From: Hahellaceae bacterium
GTDB taxonomy: Bacteria; Pseudomonadota; Gammaproteobacteria; Pseudomonadales; Oleiphilaceae
DNA length: 64,000 bases
Reading direction: 5' to 3'
Assembly: GCA_024234575.1 (NCBI GenBank)
Contig: JACKOB010000005.1
Span: forward strand, 496,001-560,000
This document shows positions 19,263-28,306 of this stretch, piece by piece. Below the pieces are notes generated by a model. The model did no database searches. It was given only the letters and a program-made list of their open reading frames with translations, and was not told where the DNA came from. Numbering within the stretch: the first letter of the stretch is position 1; each line of letters begins with the position of its first letter. Both the position numbers and the translations under genes were made by a program.

Positions 19263-22199
19263 TTATTCCTCATCTTCTGTTGTTGTATTCAATTGTTTTA
19301 TGGATATTGCACCGATCGGCTGTTTGTCGCAGACAGCGTAATAAATGGCATGCGAGTGCTTGGCAGACTCCCCACCCACTTGTAGCAGATCTTTTTCGGT
19401 ATAACTTAGGTAAATAGGTGACTCGGGTTCTCTGGCCTCATTGAGAAGCACATTATCATTGAAGGGTTTTGCACCTCCCATTATGTTGTGGTGCTTTTTA
19501 AACATGTGTGCGAGTAAGTCTTGATCACTCTTGCCATATCCACGAATAGCATTGACAGAGTATGTGAGGTTGTCGATTTCAATAGCGTCATTTAGCGGTT
19601 CGGTGTAGGCATACTCATCAATAAATCGAATATTATTGGCATCGGTTACATCAACAACCGCTAACTGCACAAACCTGTTATCTCCCCTAAGCGAATTCTT
19701 ACTTATTTTGCTTCGCTTTTTGTCTTTATTCTTCTTTGGTGGTGCAACGATCGGATCAATCACTTTAGCGTTAATGATATTTACACTATTTTTTAAGGAG
19801 GCCACGAGGTCACTTTCAATTAAACTTCTGGCGCTTTCCTGACGATGAAACTGTTCATACAGCGCATATATGTCTGGCAAGGTAAACACTTTATTTTCAA
19901 AGCCATTCAGCAAGAACTGGTACCAAGCACGGACTGAGTTCAACACATACATTTTTGATAAAAACCGAGATGCGGCACTGCTTCCCTTTCCATTGGCAAT
20001 ACTCTCGGGTACAGCTAAGGTATAGGTGTTAACCGTGTCGTTCTCGCCAAACCGGTCTAAACGCCCTAAGCGCTGTAACGAGTCTTCCGCACTGGTGATT
20101 TCTGCAACCATATTGTCACAAGTAATATTTAGTGAAGCCTGAACGATAGGGCCACTTCGTAGTACTTCAAATTTTCTAGTACCACTCAGGCGGAAAGCTT
20201 CATAAACCTCTTCAAACCATTTCTGCTTATCACTTTTCTTAAACTTGGAGTGCAATAAAACGGCGTTCTCAGATTGCTGATTTGCAATAAAACTGTTCTG
20301 CGCAGTCAGGGCCATATTACTGATGACAAAAGTAAAATTCTGTTGCGGTACAAATAGAGGGTTGTGGGAGCCAAGGTCTGCATCATTAAATATTTTGAAA
20401 TCTAGCTGATACTTGCTCTGATTAAACGAGGGCATCACAACAATATCGTCTTTATCTATGCCTAATAATTCCTCAACATAAACATAGTGCGGCGTTGCCG
20501 AAACCAACAAGGTGTTTGCGTCATGCTCACGCATTTTTTTTACGGCTATTAGCTCTGCGAATAACAAGTTAAATGCGGGCATGTTGACGTATTCGTGAAA
20601 CTCATCAAACACCACATGCACGTTAAGGAAATCAATTAAGGTATTAGCCTTAGTATGGCTAATCACTGAGCCCAAAATTTGATCAATAGTGGTAATGACC
20701 ACATCGCCTGAAAAGTAGTCGTTTTCTTGAATCGGTTTGTCCCAAGTATTGTGAAATTTAAACTCCCCCGTGTTAATTTCTATGGTCGCATCTGGTAGAT
20801 ACTGTTCAGAGGTCAACTCATAAAACAAGCCTTGGCACACCTGCACTCGCGGACAAACCCAAATAATTCGTTGTGCCCCTTTTAGCTTCGCCCACTCCAG
20901 TGCAATTTTTGTTTTGCCGCAGCCTGCAGCACCCGCGAGTACGGCAACATCCTCAGAATGGGTTAACCTTTCCGCTATTTCTCGCTGCTTTAAACTTCTT
21001 TCACTATTTGGAAAGAATGACTTCAAGCAAGTTTCAATATGAGAGACTAGATTTGTTTCCGTAGATAGGGTTTCAAGAGTGTGATCATCTAATGTTCGAT
21101 GCAAAATTGCATCATGAAGCTCTGCCGCTGTGAGTGAGGATACGAGCCGGTCGGCTGTAATGACGCAGGATCTAATGACATTATTTAGTGCATTAGCTTT
21201 AACCTGTTTTCTATTATCGGCAACACTTTCTTCAGGTTCATACTCTTTATATACAGGCACCGATAAGGCACTTGGTAAGAGGTTTTCAAAATCGACGTCA
21301 ATTGAACTTAGATAAGCTCTATTAAGTACAGAACCGTCCAATTGTCGGTATTTTTTATCGATGCCGCACACTTGATTCAACAATTTAATAGAGTTCTCGA
21401 CAGCCGTTAAGAAGTCGGTGCTTTTTTCATTCGATTTGAATTTTTTATAGATATCTTTATATGTTAGAAAACCATTCTTATCCTTTCGGTAAGGCTTAGC
21501 ATGGTGCCAATAAATGGCATGTTTGATTGACCATTTATTGGCAGAATTTATAAACTTTAACTCTGCACTATCCAGTAAATGAAATAACAGCAAAGAGATT
21601 TCATTATGTCTTGGGTGCTTTTCAAAACTAAATTTTGACGTATCAATGTGTTGTCCATCTTCTGCAATAAAGTTTTTTTGCTTTGGGTTTATCACCCAAC
21701 TCTGAAACTCAGGATCTATTTTTCCAAGATCATGCAAACAACCAGCAACAAAATTGGCAGTGGAAAAGCCTTCTTGATCTGGCAATAGCTTTCGATGCAA
21801 TAGCTCAGCAATGTAACCTACGGCAAATAGATGCTCTGCTAATGGCTGTAATTTTGTATTTGCATACAATACCCCCGCTTGGGGTTTATCTGTTATAACA
21901 TCCATAAAAACCTCTTTCTCTGTCATATTAACCGCCACCCGCCCCACTTCATCAAACCGATCCCTCTTCCCCACCACCCAAACCAACTCACTCCGCGCCC
22001 TCGACCGTATCCAATGACAACTCACCGCCGTACTTTTACTCGCCGTTTTGCGTAGCAATTTTTTAACCGCCAGCAACCCCTCTTGAGTGATCAGTGTCTG
22101 CCAGGTGTTGTCGCCAATGCGATCCGCAAAGGCATCCAACACGCGGCGTGTTTTCATCAGCGCGTTTTTTTCACATTGGGAGACAAAGGTGACCATCAT
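19263..22199 (-). CDS. cas3: Cas2-Cas3 fusion nuclease-helicase
   Basis: A 978-residue protein with the I-F Cas2-3 layout. The Cas2-like N-terminus (about 1-95) has VSQCEKNAL and [15 protein letters not shown]. The HD nuclease has H123, CLHDLGK (H156-D157) and WHHAK (about 231). The SF2 helicase has Walker [11 protein letters not shown] (about 422-431), FDEFHEY (about 531-537), SATP (about 567) and the motif VI block RLGRLDRFG. It should both degrade target DNA when recruited by Cascade and join Cas1 in spacer acquisition. All key motifs look intact. The ATG at 22199 has GGAACGGAAT upstream. The decayed KilA-N gene abuts it. Confidence 0.95.
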   Translation of the reverse strand: MMVTFVSQCEKNALMKTRRVLDAFADRIGDNTWQTLITQEGLLAVKKLLRKTASKSTAVSCHWIRSRARSELVWVVGKRDRFDEVGRVAVNMTEKEVFMDVITDKPQAGVLYANTKLQPLAEHLFAVGYIAELLHRKLLPDQEGFSTANFVAGCLHDLGKIDPEFQSWVINPKQKNFIAEDGQHIDTSKFSFEKHPRHNEISLLLFHLLDSAELKFINSANKWSIKHAIYWHHAKPYRKDKNGFLTYKDIYKKFKSNEKSTDFLTAVENSIKLLNQVCGIDKKYRQLDGSVLNRAYLSSIDVDFENLLPSALSVPVYKEYEPEESVADNRKQVKANALNNVIRSCVITADRLVSSLTAAELHDAILHRTLDDHTLETLSTETNLVSHIETCLKSFFPNSERSLKQREIAERLTHSEDVAVLAGAAGCGKTKIALEWAKLKGAQRIIWVCPRVQVCQGLFYELTSEQYLPDATIEINTGEFKFHNTWDKPIQENDYFSGDVVITTIDQILGSVISHTKANTLIDFLNVHVVFDEFHEYVNMPAFNLLFAELIAVKKMREHDANTLLVSATPHYVYVEELLGIDKDDIVVMPSFNQSKYQLDFKIFNDADLGSHNPLFVPQQNFTFVISNMALTAQNSFIANQQSENAVLLHSKFKKSDKQKWFEEVYEAFRLSGTRKFEVLRSGPIVQASLNITCDNMVAEITSAEDSLQRLGRLDRFGENDTVNTYTLAVPESIANGKGSSAASRFLSKMYVLNSVRAWYQFLLNGFENKVFTLPDIYALYEQFHRQESARSLIESDLVASLKNSVNIINAKVIDPIVAPPKKNKDKKRSKISKNSLRGDNRFVQLAVVDVTDANNIRFIDEYAYTEPLNDAIEIDNLTYSVNAIRGYGKSDQDLLAHMFKKHHNIMGGAKPFNDNVLLNEAREPESPIYLSYTEKDLLQVGGESAKHSHAIYYAVCDKQPIGAISIKQLNTTTEDEE

Positions 22200-22202
22200 G
22201 GC

Positions 22203-22665
22203 TTATTTATTCCGTTCCAATTGTTTCAGTATTTTTTCATCTACCAATAAAGACATCTGCGCAATGGCAATCTGATTTAGACGCTCGAGTCGCTTATGTT
22301 GGGGTAGTCCATCATTGATAAATACCGCATTAAGGTTTTCCAAATTGGCGAGACAGACGAGTTGCGCGCCATTGGCGTAGTCTCGAATATTGCCTTTTTC
22401 CGTTGTGTTGGCCGCCCGCCACTGTTTTGCCGTCATACCAAATATTGCCAAACACAAATGCGAGATCGCTCGCTATGCGGATAGGTGCCACCATAACGCC
22501 CCGCCTTTGCAATCAGGCCAATTGCGTGTGTTTGTGCAACCCACTCCTTTACGCTTAGCTTGTAACTATTCAAGCCCACCTGACTTTTAATTGCGGCAAA
22601 TCCGCCATAATTAAAACTCTGGAACTGTATATACATACAGCTCAATATTATTGCATCAGCACCTG
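22203..22665 (-). pseudogene. Decayed KilA-N domain gene between cas1 and cas2-3
   Basis: Three reading frames carry consecutive parts of one protein. The first is GLNSYKLSVKEWVAQTHAIG followed by AKAGRYGGTY, the second half of a KilA-N DNA-binding domain. Next comes DLAFVFGNIW in another frame, then GNIRDYANGAQLVCLANLEN and RLNQIAIAQM, the conserved C-terminus of KilA-N proteins. The first half of the domain is missing and at least two shifts are needed, so the gene is dead. KilA-N proteins are typical of phages and mobile elements. Its position inside a cas operon is unexpected and probably marks an old insertion or cargo. Confidence 0.68.
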
Positions 22666-22688
22666 AAGCGCCACTATATGAGGCTCTG

Positions 22689-23645
22689 TTATGCATCATT
22701 GCCGGCTTCCGTAGTCAGCGCGATGCTTTTCACCTCATCAAACATATACTCCAATGACTTATGATCAGTAAAAGCCTGTAGACACTGCTGGCGAAACTCC
22801 TGCTCTGTTGCGCCTTCTTTGGCACAGATAAAAGCCCATGGCAGGATAATGGCGTCTTTGATTAAATCCGCCACATCAAACACTAAAGCTCCCCGGCGGG
22901 TTTTACCGTGCATTACTGCAAAACCATGGGGGATACCTAATACCCATAATGTCGTGGCGGCTAATCCATAGGCCAGGTAATTTCCGTGGTTTAAAAAACC
23001 ATTGGCCTTGTCTTCTCCTTCTCGTTCGCGTTTAAAATCACCAAAGTTGGTGGCTTGAACAATGTACTTGTAGAGAGATTTCGTTAACTCGGCTTCGGTA
23101 AGCAGTAAATCTGCATGTTTTTCTGCAACGCTCAGTCGCTCGCGGTAACGATTAAGGGCATTTTGTAGCTCTGGGTGCTTAATATCTATGCCTTCGTTTT
23201 GCAGGTCGCGGTCTTTTCCCCAGACTTTTTCCAGATAGGCGATACGCGACTGTTGTATTCTTATACCTGCAGTAAAGCGTTTCTCAGCTTGAAACCAGAA
23301 ACCTAGCCAGCCTTGCAGATATTCTGTTGGCCGATATTCACTTTGTGGTGTCATCCACTCCACTTCGTTGGCCATTAGCAAAGGGGTGCCTCCGCCGCCG
23401 CAAAAGCCAACCAATACACCAGCCTGTGCCAGCATTCTCATGGCGGCTTGGGTAATAGATGTGCCAGTGCCTAACAATAAAACAGTGGTATTGGCGATAG
23501 GTATATTAAAGTATTGGTTCTGCTTTTCGGCTTCGGTTAAATACAGAACACGGCCGTCTTTTTGCATCACTCGACAGTATTCGAGGTAATACATATTCGC
23601 GCGTTTCGAGTGCAAAATCGCTTTTAAATCAGTCAGTTGCTCCAT
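22689..23645 (-). CDS. cas1: Cas1 integrase, type I-F family
   Basis: A 318-residue Cas1 with I-F features: LKAILHSKRANMYYLEYCRV at the N-terminus, NTTVLLLGTGTSITQAAM, and active-site regions with Glu near residue 186 (LTEAELTKSLYK), His near 246 (FAVMHGKTRRG) and Asp near 257-260 (VFDVADLIKD). With Cas2-3 it integrates new spacers at the leader end. The ATG at 23645 was chosen because GGGTGAGGG precedes it and the family begins here; a GTG three codons upstream is possible. No damage is visible, so adaptation could still work despite the broken cas5fv. Confidence 0.95.
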   Translation of the reverse strand: MEQLTDLKAILHSKRANMYYLEYCRVMQKDGRVLYLTEAEKQNQYFNIPIANTTVLLLGTGTSITQAAMRMLAQAGVLVGFCGGGGTPLLMANEVEWMTPQSEYRPTEYLQGWLGFWFQAEKRFTAGIRIQQSRIAYLEKVWGKDRDLQNEGIDIKHPELQNALNRYRERLSVAEKHADLLLTEAELTKSLYKYIVQATNFGDFKREREGEDKANGFLNHGNYLAYGLAATTLWVLGIPHGFAVMHGKTRRGALVFDVADLIKDAIILPWAFICAKEGATEQEFRQQCLQAFTDHKSLEYMFDEVKSIALTTEAGNDA

Positions 23646-23758
23646 CACCCTCACCCAAATTTCGTTAAACCTGTTGCATATCCAATACCCACACTCTACA
23701 CCCCGCCATTCCCAAAACGTGTCCTGGCTGGTTATACAGTGGTTTAGGTAAACATGTT

Positions 23759-24730
23759 TTAGTCTTCACCTGCATAGCACTTAATTATCTGCTGCGCCCT
23801 TGCTATCAGCTTGGTTTTTAATTCTTCCGGGGCAAGCACTTCTACTTCGTGGCCATATCCCAACAGGGTGCGTAGCAGCTCTCTGTCATCGTTGTACGGG
23901 ATGTTTAAAAAGTATGTCTTATCATGCCACTTTGCTTCCTGGCCTGGGTGCCAAGAGTAGCTGGCGGCTTCTCTGGCAGATGCGCCGGTAAACTTTAATT
24001 CTGCAGTTTGTGCGGCTTGGCCCGCGAAGATGCCGTAACTGCTCGTAAAATGTGCTGTGCATTGCTGTTCTGGTACTTTTTTAGCGGCGGCTTCTGTTGG
24101 GCTTATGGTGATTATTCTAGCCAGCATAAACGAGCGTAGTTCTTGGCGCAGGTGACACCAGGCATCCAGATACCAGCTTTCATCGTAGTGTACGAGCTTG
24201 ATGGGGCTGATTGTGCGCTTTGTCTGACGGCCTGCGTAGTCGGCATAGGTGATCTGTAACTGGGTGTTTGCCAGTAAACCCGTGATGATAATTGGCAGGG
24301 TTTTTCCTTGTGCTTCCCGTCGGTGTTTGGGCAGGTAGTGTACTTTGCTTTTAAATGCTTGCGGCGAGATATGTCTTGCTAACAGCAGCTTTTCAACGGC
24401 TTGTTCAACCAGCTGGATGTCATCAGATAGCAGCCCGGCATCCATGCCCTGGGTGATTTGCAAAATTACCGCCAGCCCGCGAATTTCTTCTGCGGTAAGC
24501 CACAGTCCGGGCAGTGTGAATTTGCCATTGTCTCCTTCGTTATAATGCCAACCTTTGCGTTCGTTACAGTATTCCAGCGGCGCCTGACAGATATCCCGCA
24601 GGTTTTCCAATGCACGTTTAACAGTCTTTTCGCTGCACTCCAGTTTTTCTGCTAGATCTGCTACGGAAATGGGGGTTCGTCGGGGCGACAGTAACCGGTG
24701 AATTTGCTGAATGCGATCATGCTTATCCAT
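23759..24730 (-). CDS. WYL-domain transcriptional regulator
   Basis: A 323-residue regulator with an N-terminal winged helix-turn-helix (about 1-60; ISVADLAEKLECSEKTVKRAL), a WYL ligand-binding domain (about 140-220; the WYL core reads ESWYLDAWCHLR) and a C-terminal extension (about 230-320). WYL regulators frequently control CRISPR and other defence loci. This one heads the cas1 operon, about 110 bases upstream, and may regulate it. The effector, possibly a nucleotide or nucleic acid, is unknown. Confidence 0.88.
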   Translation of the reverse strand: MDKHDRIQQIHRLLSPRRTPISVADLAEKLECSEKTVKRALENLRDICQAPLEYCNERKGWHYNEGDNGKFTLPGLWLTAEEIRGLAVILQITQGMDAGLLSDDIQLVEQAVEKLLLARHISPQAFKSKVHYLPKHRREAQGKTLPIIITGLLANTQLQITYADYAGRQTKRTISPIKLVHYDESWYLDAWCHLRQELRSFMLARIITISPTEAAAKKVPEQQCTAHFTSSYGIFAGQAAQTAELKFTGASAREAASYSWHPGQEAKWHDKTYFLNIPYNDDRELLRTLLGYGHEVEVLAPEELKTKLIARAQQIIKCYAGED

Positions 24731-25104
24731 TTACCAAACATCCTTTTAAGACTTCCCTAGATGGAATAAATCATCACTAAAACAAGAGCATAGATGGATA
24801 TTGGCAAATAACATATGTCTTAAAATGCCGATTTCGAACAAATTGATATTTTAAAAGACTGAAAAATTAAGATGCCAACTCCTGTGATCATGTTGTCCGT
24901 TACAAGCCACTCACAATGTTACAAAACGCAAAATAACGAAACACAAGTCACATTGTAGAGGCACATTGATTGCGCAAGTTCTGATCCTTTTATTAAATGG
25001 TGATTACACGATGGGTAGCGCAAAAGACGATAACAACAGCTACCTGCATCAAATAGTCAATATTCCTATAAATAGCGATCTTATAAGCTATGCGGAGATG
25101 CGGT
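24731..25104. other. Divergent intergenic region at the edge of the cas locus
   Basis: About 370 AT-rich bases between the WYL regulator and the PilZ-like gene. By position it holds the promoter for the regulator and the rightward promoter. I see no coding frame of note, no CRISPR repeat and no clear insertion-sequence end. Confidence 0.35.
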
Positions 25105-25599
25105 ATGACACAACAACTAGATAAAAACTACAGACAGTTCAGCGGCGAGCGCGTTGCAGCGCATTGCGAATTTTACACACCTTCTTTTAACAAGTTACTG
25201 CCAGAAAGGGCCAATGCTTCTCACCCCATTGTGTTTAATCTGCGCGGCGGCTGTATTTATATTCAGCAGTATCTTGATGCAGAACACCTGGATGCGCTGT
25301 TTCCTAATAATCGCGTGGGTAGAGTGTCGTTTCTGGCGCTTTTTGATGATGAGTCGAACCACTTCAGTTTAAGTGACGTAAAAGTACAGCTCGTTCGTTT
25401 GCAGCCAAGTCGTGATGGTATTGGCCTGGTGTTTCGGTTCGTCAACCTAACTCAGCATCAGTTAGACCAGCTGCAAAAGGCACATAGGGCATTCCCTGAA
25501 ATGGCCTGTGACGAGACCTCCATTCAGCAAACCGCTGACTTGTTAAAATGGCGCATGAAGCCTTCGCGCAAGCCATCCCACCTCAAACTAGTCGGTTAA
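25105..25599 (+). CDS. PilZ-like domain protein
   Basis: A 164-residue cytosolic protein whose layout suggests a PilZ fold. RQFSGERVAA near the N-terminus could correspond to the arginine-rich c-di-GMP loop. VFNLRGGCIYIQ resembles the D/NxSxxG strand, and VRLQPSRDGIGLVFRFVNLTQHQLDQLQ is the usual PilZ C-terminal strand-helix ending. The binding motifs are not canonical, so c-di-GMP binding is uncertain. The ATG at 25105 was preferred to one five codons earlier because GGAGA lies about seven bases upstream. A diguanylate cyclase elsewhere in the window (4990-6786) is a possible but distant partner. Confidence 0.6.
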   Translation: MTQQLDKNYRQFSGERVAAHCEFYTPSFNKLLPERANASHPIVFNLRGGCIYIQQYLDAEHLDALFPNNRVGRVSFLALFDDESNHFSLSDVKVQLVRLQPSRDGIGLVFRFVNLTQHQLDQLQKAHRAFPEMACDETSIQQTADLLKWRMKPSRKPSHLKLVG

Positions 25600-25759
25600 A
25601 GGCTGTCTGCGTATAACGCTTTCATTATCGGCGCTGGCATTTTGCTGGCGTCGGTTGCTTCACTCTCTCTTCAAACTGTTTAATTTTTGCTCATTTATAT
25701 GAGGCGAGTTACCCCCAAAAGACGCATTAACTATTAAGCCAATGATTAATGTTTGCGAT

Positions 25760-25786
25760 CTCAATCGAGGACAGCTCAATCGAGGA
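25760..25786 (+). repeat. Tandem 12-bp repeat with duplicated ribosome binding site
   Basis: CTCAATCGAGGA occurs at 25760-25771 and again at 25775-25786, three bases apart. The second copy supplies GAGGA about 9 bases before the ATG of the small gene at 25794. Confidence 0.6.
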
Positions 25787-25793
25787 TAGTGCA

Positions 25794-25925
25794 ATGGAAC
25801 AGCGTCTACACAAACAGATAAGAGCCATTCGAAATTACGCGAAGGCGATGCACCTTGATTTAGATACTGCCGCAAAACAATGGTGCGAAGTGGGTCTGGC
25901 CGAGCGCTGGGCGGATCGGTACTAA
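25794..25925 (+). CDS. Small protein (43 residues)
   Basis: A short frame encodes a charged, helical-looking 43-residue product (MEQRLHKQIRAIRNYAKAMH...AERWADRY) with a plausible ribosome binding site, GAGGA, upstream. I do not recognise a family. Composition is sensible for a real cytosolic small protein, with no rare-residue bias. An overlapping minus-strand frame is less convincing. Confidence 0.5.
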   Translation: MEQRLHKQIRAIRNYAKAMHLDLDTAAKQWCEVGLAERWADRY

Positions 25926-26265
25926 CGGGGTTAATCCCGCTCGGCACAAACATTATTTAAACAATAAAGAACTGCATACAATCCATTTGTAACCTGATCG
26001 ACAGAAGAAAAGGTTGCCCCCACCCTCTCCCATTTTCAAAGCCGTACAGCTCAAGATTTTGTTTCTTTATCGTGTATTCGACCTCAGAAAAGCTCATCTG
26101 CCTCATTGAAAATACATGCCCGGCCTGACAACAACTTGGTGAATAAGTAACCACTTGTCTATATAATGCCCCGCGGCTGCTTCGACCAAGGTAAGGATTA
26201 CCTGATTGTCGAAATGTGTCGAATGGAATGAAATTACTACTAACGGAATATAAAGGGATTTATGT
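25926..26265. other. Intergenic region before the lipoprotein gene
   Basis: About 340 bases with no convincing gene. The right end contains TAAAGGG as a weak ribosome binding site before the lipoprotein start. Short minus-strand frames here lack features of real proteins. Confidence 0.35.
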
Positions 26266-27432
26266 ATGGATGCATTTAAGAAAAAACTACTCATATCAAT
26301 ACTTGCGACAATCGTGTCTGGTTGCGGCGGAGAAAGTAGTAGCAGCGCAGTTAACGAAACAGGCTTGCTTGATAACGGAGACGGGGTGTTGCTCGTTGGA
26401 GGCGGCACAAGTACGGGCACTTCGACTTTGAATAGCGACAATTACGTTGCGGCAGCTAACCTGGTTTACACTAAAACATTTCTTGACGCTAGCACCGTCA
26501 ATCTCTATACCACTCTATTTCTTGGCACAATTAAGTTTGCCAACACTTCAGAAGTGAAAACCAGTCCCTGTGGAAAAAGTGGTACATCCACTAAGAATAA
26601 TGTGGTGGATACTAAAGTTGAGTACGAACTTGCCGTCGGTGACAGCAATACCGTCACATATAACAACTGCGAAAATCTAAGCGGCGTTACAACCACAGGC
26701 GAGAGAAGCAGGCGAATCGATACGCTGGAGGGTACCGGCCGAGGCAGTACGTTTGCCAGCATCAGCTACCAAGAAGATTTTTATGAGACAGGTAAACCTG
26801 ACAACCAGAACGATGGTCAATACCGTTCTAGTTTTGATGTTAAGTCTGGTCATAATGACGATACGGAGATAGAGTATTTCGCAATTAATCCGTCTTACCT
26901 TTATGCAAGTAAAACACCTGACATTGGCATTATGCAAGAAGGGTTTACGCTGGATTTAAGCTCCGAACTCGCCAACTTCTCTAGCAGCACCTACTATGAA
27001 ACACCAATCTTTAACCACCCAATCTTTGCGTTCGAAATGATAATAGCGCAGGCTAATATCGGAGACCAAACGGCAGAAAAAACCTCGCTGCAGTGGATAG
27101 TGGATGCCGATTCGAAGCAAGACGATAAATTCGGCTATCGAACCGAAACCATTTCGCCATTAGTGCTTCAGGATATGAAAGTATTTGACGATGATGGCAG
27201 CTCTATGACTGTTTCTGTTGCCATGAGCGGAAAGTTTTTCATCCAATTTTTGACAGGCGAAACTATCCTCGTTGAAGCCTTCAGTCCTACTGGCGCAGTA
27301 CCAGGAACGGCAGTCTCTGATGAGGAGAACGTAACCGTTTCATTTGACAAAAACTCAGATGGTAATTACGAAGCGGTTAGACACATGAGCTGGACTAATT
27401 TTGGATTTGGCGGAATATTGTCGACTTATTAA
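26266..27432 (+). CDS. Hypothetical lipoprotein
   Basis: A 388-residue protein with a lipoprotein signal: a charged start (MDAFKKK), a hydrophobic stretch LLISILATIV and the lipobox VSGC (Cys about 20), followed by a Gly/Ser-rich linker. The body is rich in Ser, Thr, Asp and Asn and looks beta-rich, suggesting an exported surface protein. Two cysteines (about 102 and 139) could bond. I do not recognise its family. The start is one of two near ATGs (26262 is out of frame). Confidence 0.7.
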   Translation: MDAFKKKLLISILATIVSGCGGESSSSAVNETGLLDNGDGVLLVGGGTSTGTSTLNSDNYVAAANLVYTKTFLDASTVNLYTTLFLGTIKFANTSEVKTSPCGKSGTSTKNNVVDTKVEYELAVGDSNTVTYNNCENLSGVTTTGERSRRIDTLEGTGRGSTFASISYQEDFYETGKPDNQNDGQYRSSFDVKSGHNDDTEIEYFAINPSYLYASKTPDIGIMQEGFTLDLSSELANFSSSTYYETPIFNHPIFAFEMIIAQANIGDQTAEKTSLQWIVDADSKQDDKFGYRTETISPLVLQDMKVFDDDGSSMTVSVAMSGKFFIQFLTGETILVEAFSPTGAVPGTAVSDEENVTVSFDKNSDGNYEAVRHMSWTNFGFGGILSTY

Positions 27433-27485
27433 AATTACGATAACGATGGCTGGCCCACATAGGCCGGCTACTCTCTGTTAGCAGC

Positions 27486-27562
27486 AAAAATACATGTACC
27501 ATATATTGTGCATATAAAATAACCGAGCTATAGTTGTTCAATAAATTGTACATATAGGTGAT
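27486..27562. promoter_or_regulatory. yefM-yoeB operator/promoter region
   Basis: It contains the palindrome TACATGTA (27491-27498) and two near-identical sites, ATTGTGCATATA (27505-27516) and ATTGTACATATA (27545-27556). YefM-YoeB complexes are known to bind TGTACA-centred palindromes overlapping their own promoter, so this is the likely autoregulatory operator. Confidence 0.7.
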
Positions 27563-27564
27563 TT

Positions 27565-27819
27565 ATGAGAGTTGTATCTTTTACTGAAGCAAGAAATGGA
27601 TTAAAAGCTGTTTTAGACTCTGTCGTTAATGATGCAGACACCACAATTATAACGCGTCGAGATTCAGAAGATGCGGTAGTGATGTCATTAGATTATTACA
27701 ATAGTTTGATGGAAACAGTTCATTTATTAAAGTCTCCTGCAAATGCAGAACATTTAAACAAATCAATAGCTCAATACAAAAGTGGTAAAACTACGCAAAG
27801 AAATATAGTCGATGAGTAG
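27565..27819 (+). CDS. yefM: YefM-family (Phd/YefM) antitoxin
   Basis: An 84-residue antitoxin beginning MRVVSFTEARNGLKAVLDSV, the typical Phd/YefM DNA-binding N-terminus, followed by DSEDAVVMSLDYYNSLMETVHLL. The C-terminal tail (about 55-84) should neutralise YoeB. AGGTG lies before the ATG. It overlaps the start of yoeB by eight bases, giving coupled translation. It represses its own operon through the upstream TGTACA sites. Confidence 0.93.
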   Translation: MRVVSFTEARNGLKAVLDSVVNDADTTIITRRDSEDAVVMSLDYYNSLMETVHLLKSPANAEHLNKSIAQYKSGKTTQRNIVDE

Positions 27820-28075
27820 TCGGCTACTTTGTTGGACTGATGAAGCTTGGAATGATTACGTTTACTGGCAAGGCCAGGATAAAAAGACTTTAAAGCGTAT
27901 AAACAAATTAATCAGTGACACTAAGCGTTCACCATTTGAGGGTATTGGTAAGCCTGAGCCTCTTAAAGAAAATTTGTCAGGTTTCTGGTCGCGCCGAATT
28001 GATGACACCAATCGTTTAGTTTATGCCGTTGATGATAAAACGCTAACCATAATATCGTGCAGGTATCATTACTAA
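27812..28075 (+). CDS. yoeB: YoeB-family mRNA interferase toxin
   Basis: An 87-residue toxin with all YoeB hallmarks: CWTDEAWNDYVYWQGQD near the N-terminus, IGKPEPLKENLSGFWSRRID in the centre, and a C-terminal NRLVYAV...IISCRYHY with the catalytic Arg, His and terminal Tyr region (RYHY). It cuts mRNA at the ribosomal A site. It is encoded directly after yefM and overlaps it. Confidence 0.94.
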   Translation: MSSRLLCWTDEAWNDYVYWQGQDKKTLKRINKLISDTKRSPFEGIGKPEPLKENLSGFWSRRIDDTNRLVYAVDDKTLTIISCRYHY

Positions 28076-28306
28076 TGTGCATGCACCAAATAAAACTGCT
28101 AACAAGGCGTTCGATAATAAGACAGCAACAAATCTTGATGATACCTGTCTGCCCCCCCCTCCGATAAGCTGGTGCCTCATGCCTCGTTACTAATTTTTTT
28201 CTATAGGGCAACCAGGATGCTCGTTGGAATAAGCGAAAATGATGGTAGAGACTAAGCTAAAAAAGTGGATACTGTGCCTATGTGAAATTAACGCGAAGTG
28301 GGGTTT

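Noticed and set aside
22203..22457. A separate cas2 or cas8f gene between cas1 and cas2-3
   Set aside because: The translation matches the C-terminus of KilA-N proteins, and Cas2 is already fused to Cas3.
26266..27432. Type VI/VII effector or adhesin identity for the lipoprotein
   Set aside because: Only the lipobox and a Ser/Thr-rich composition are visible; no motif supports a specific role.
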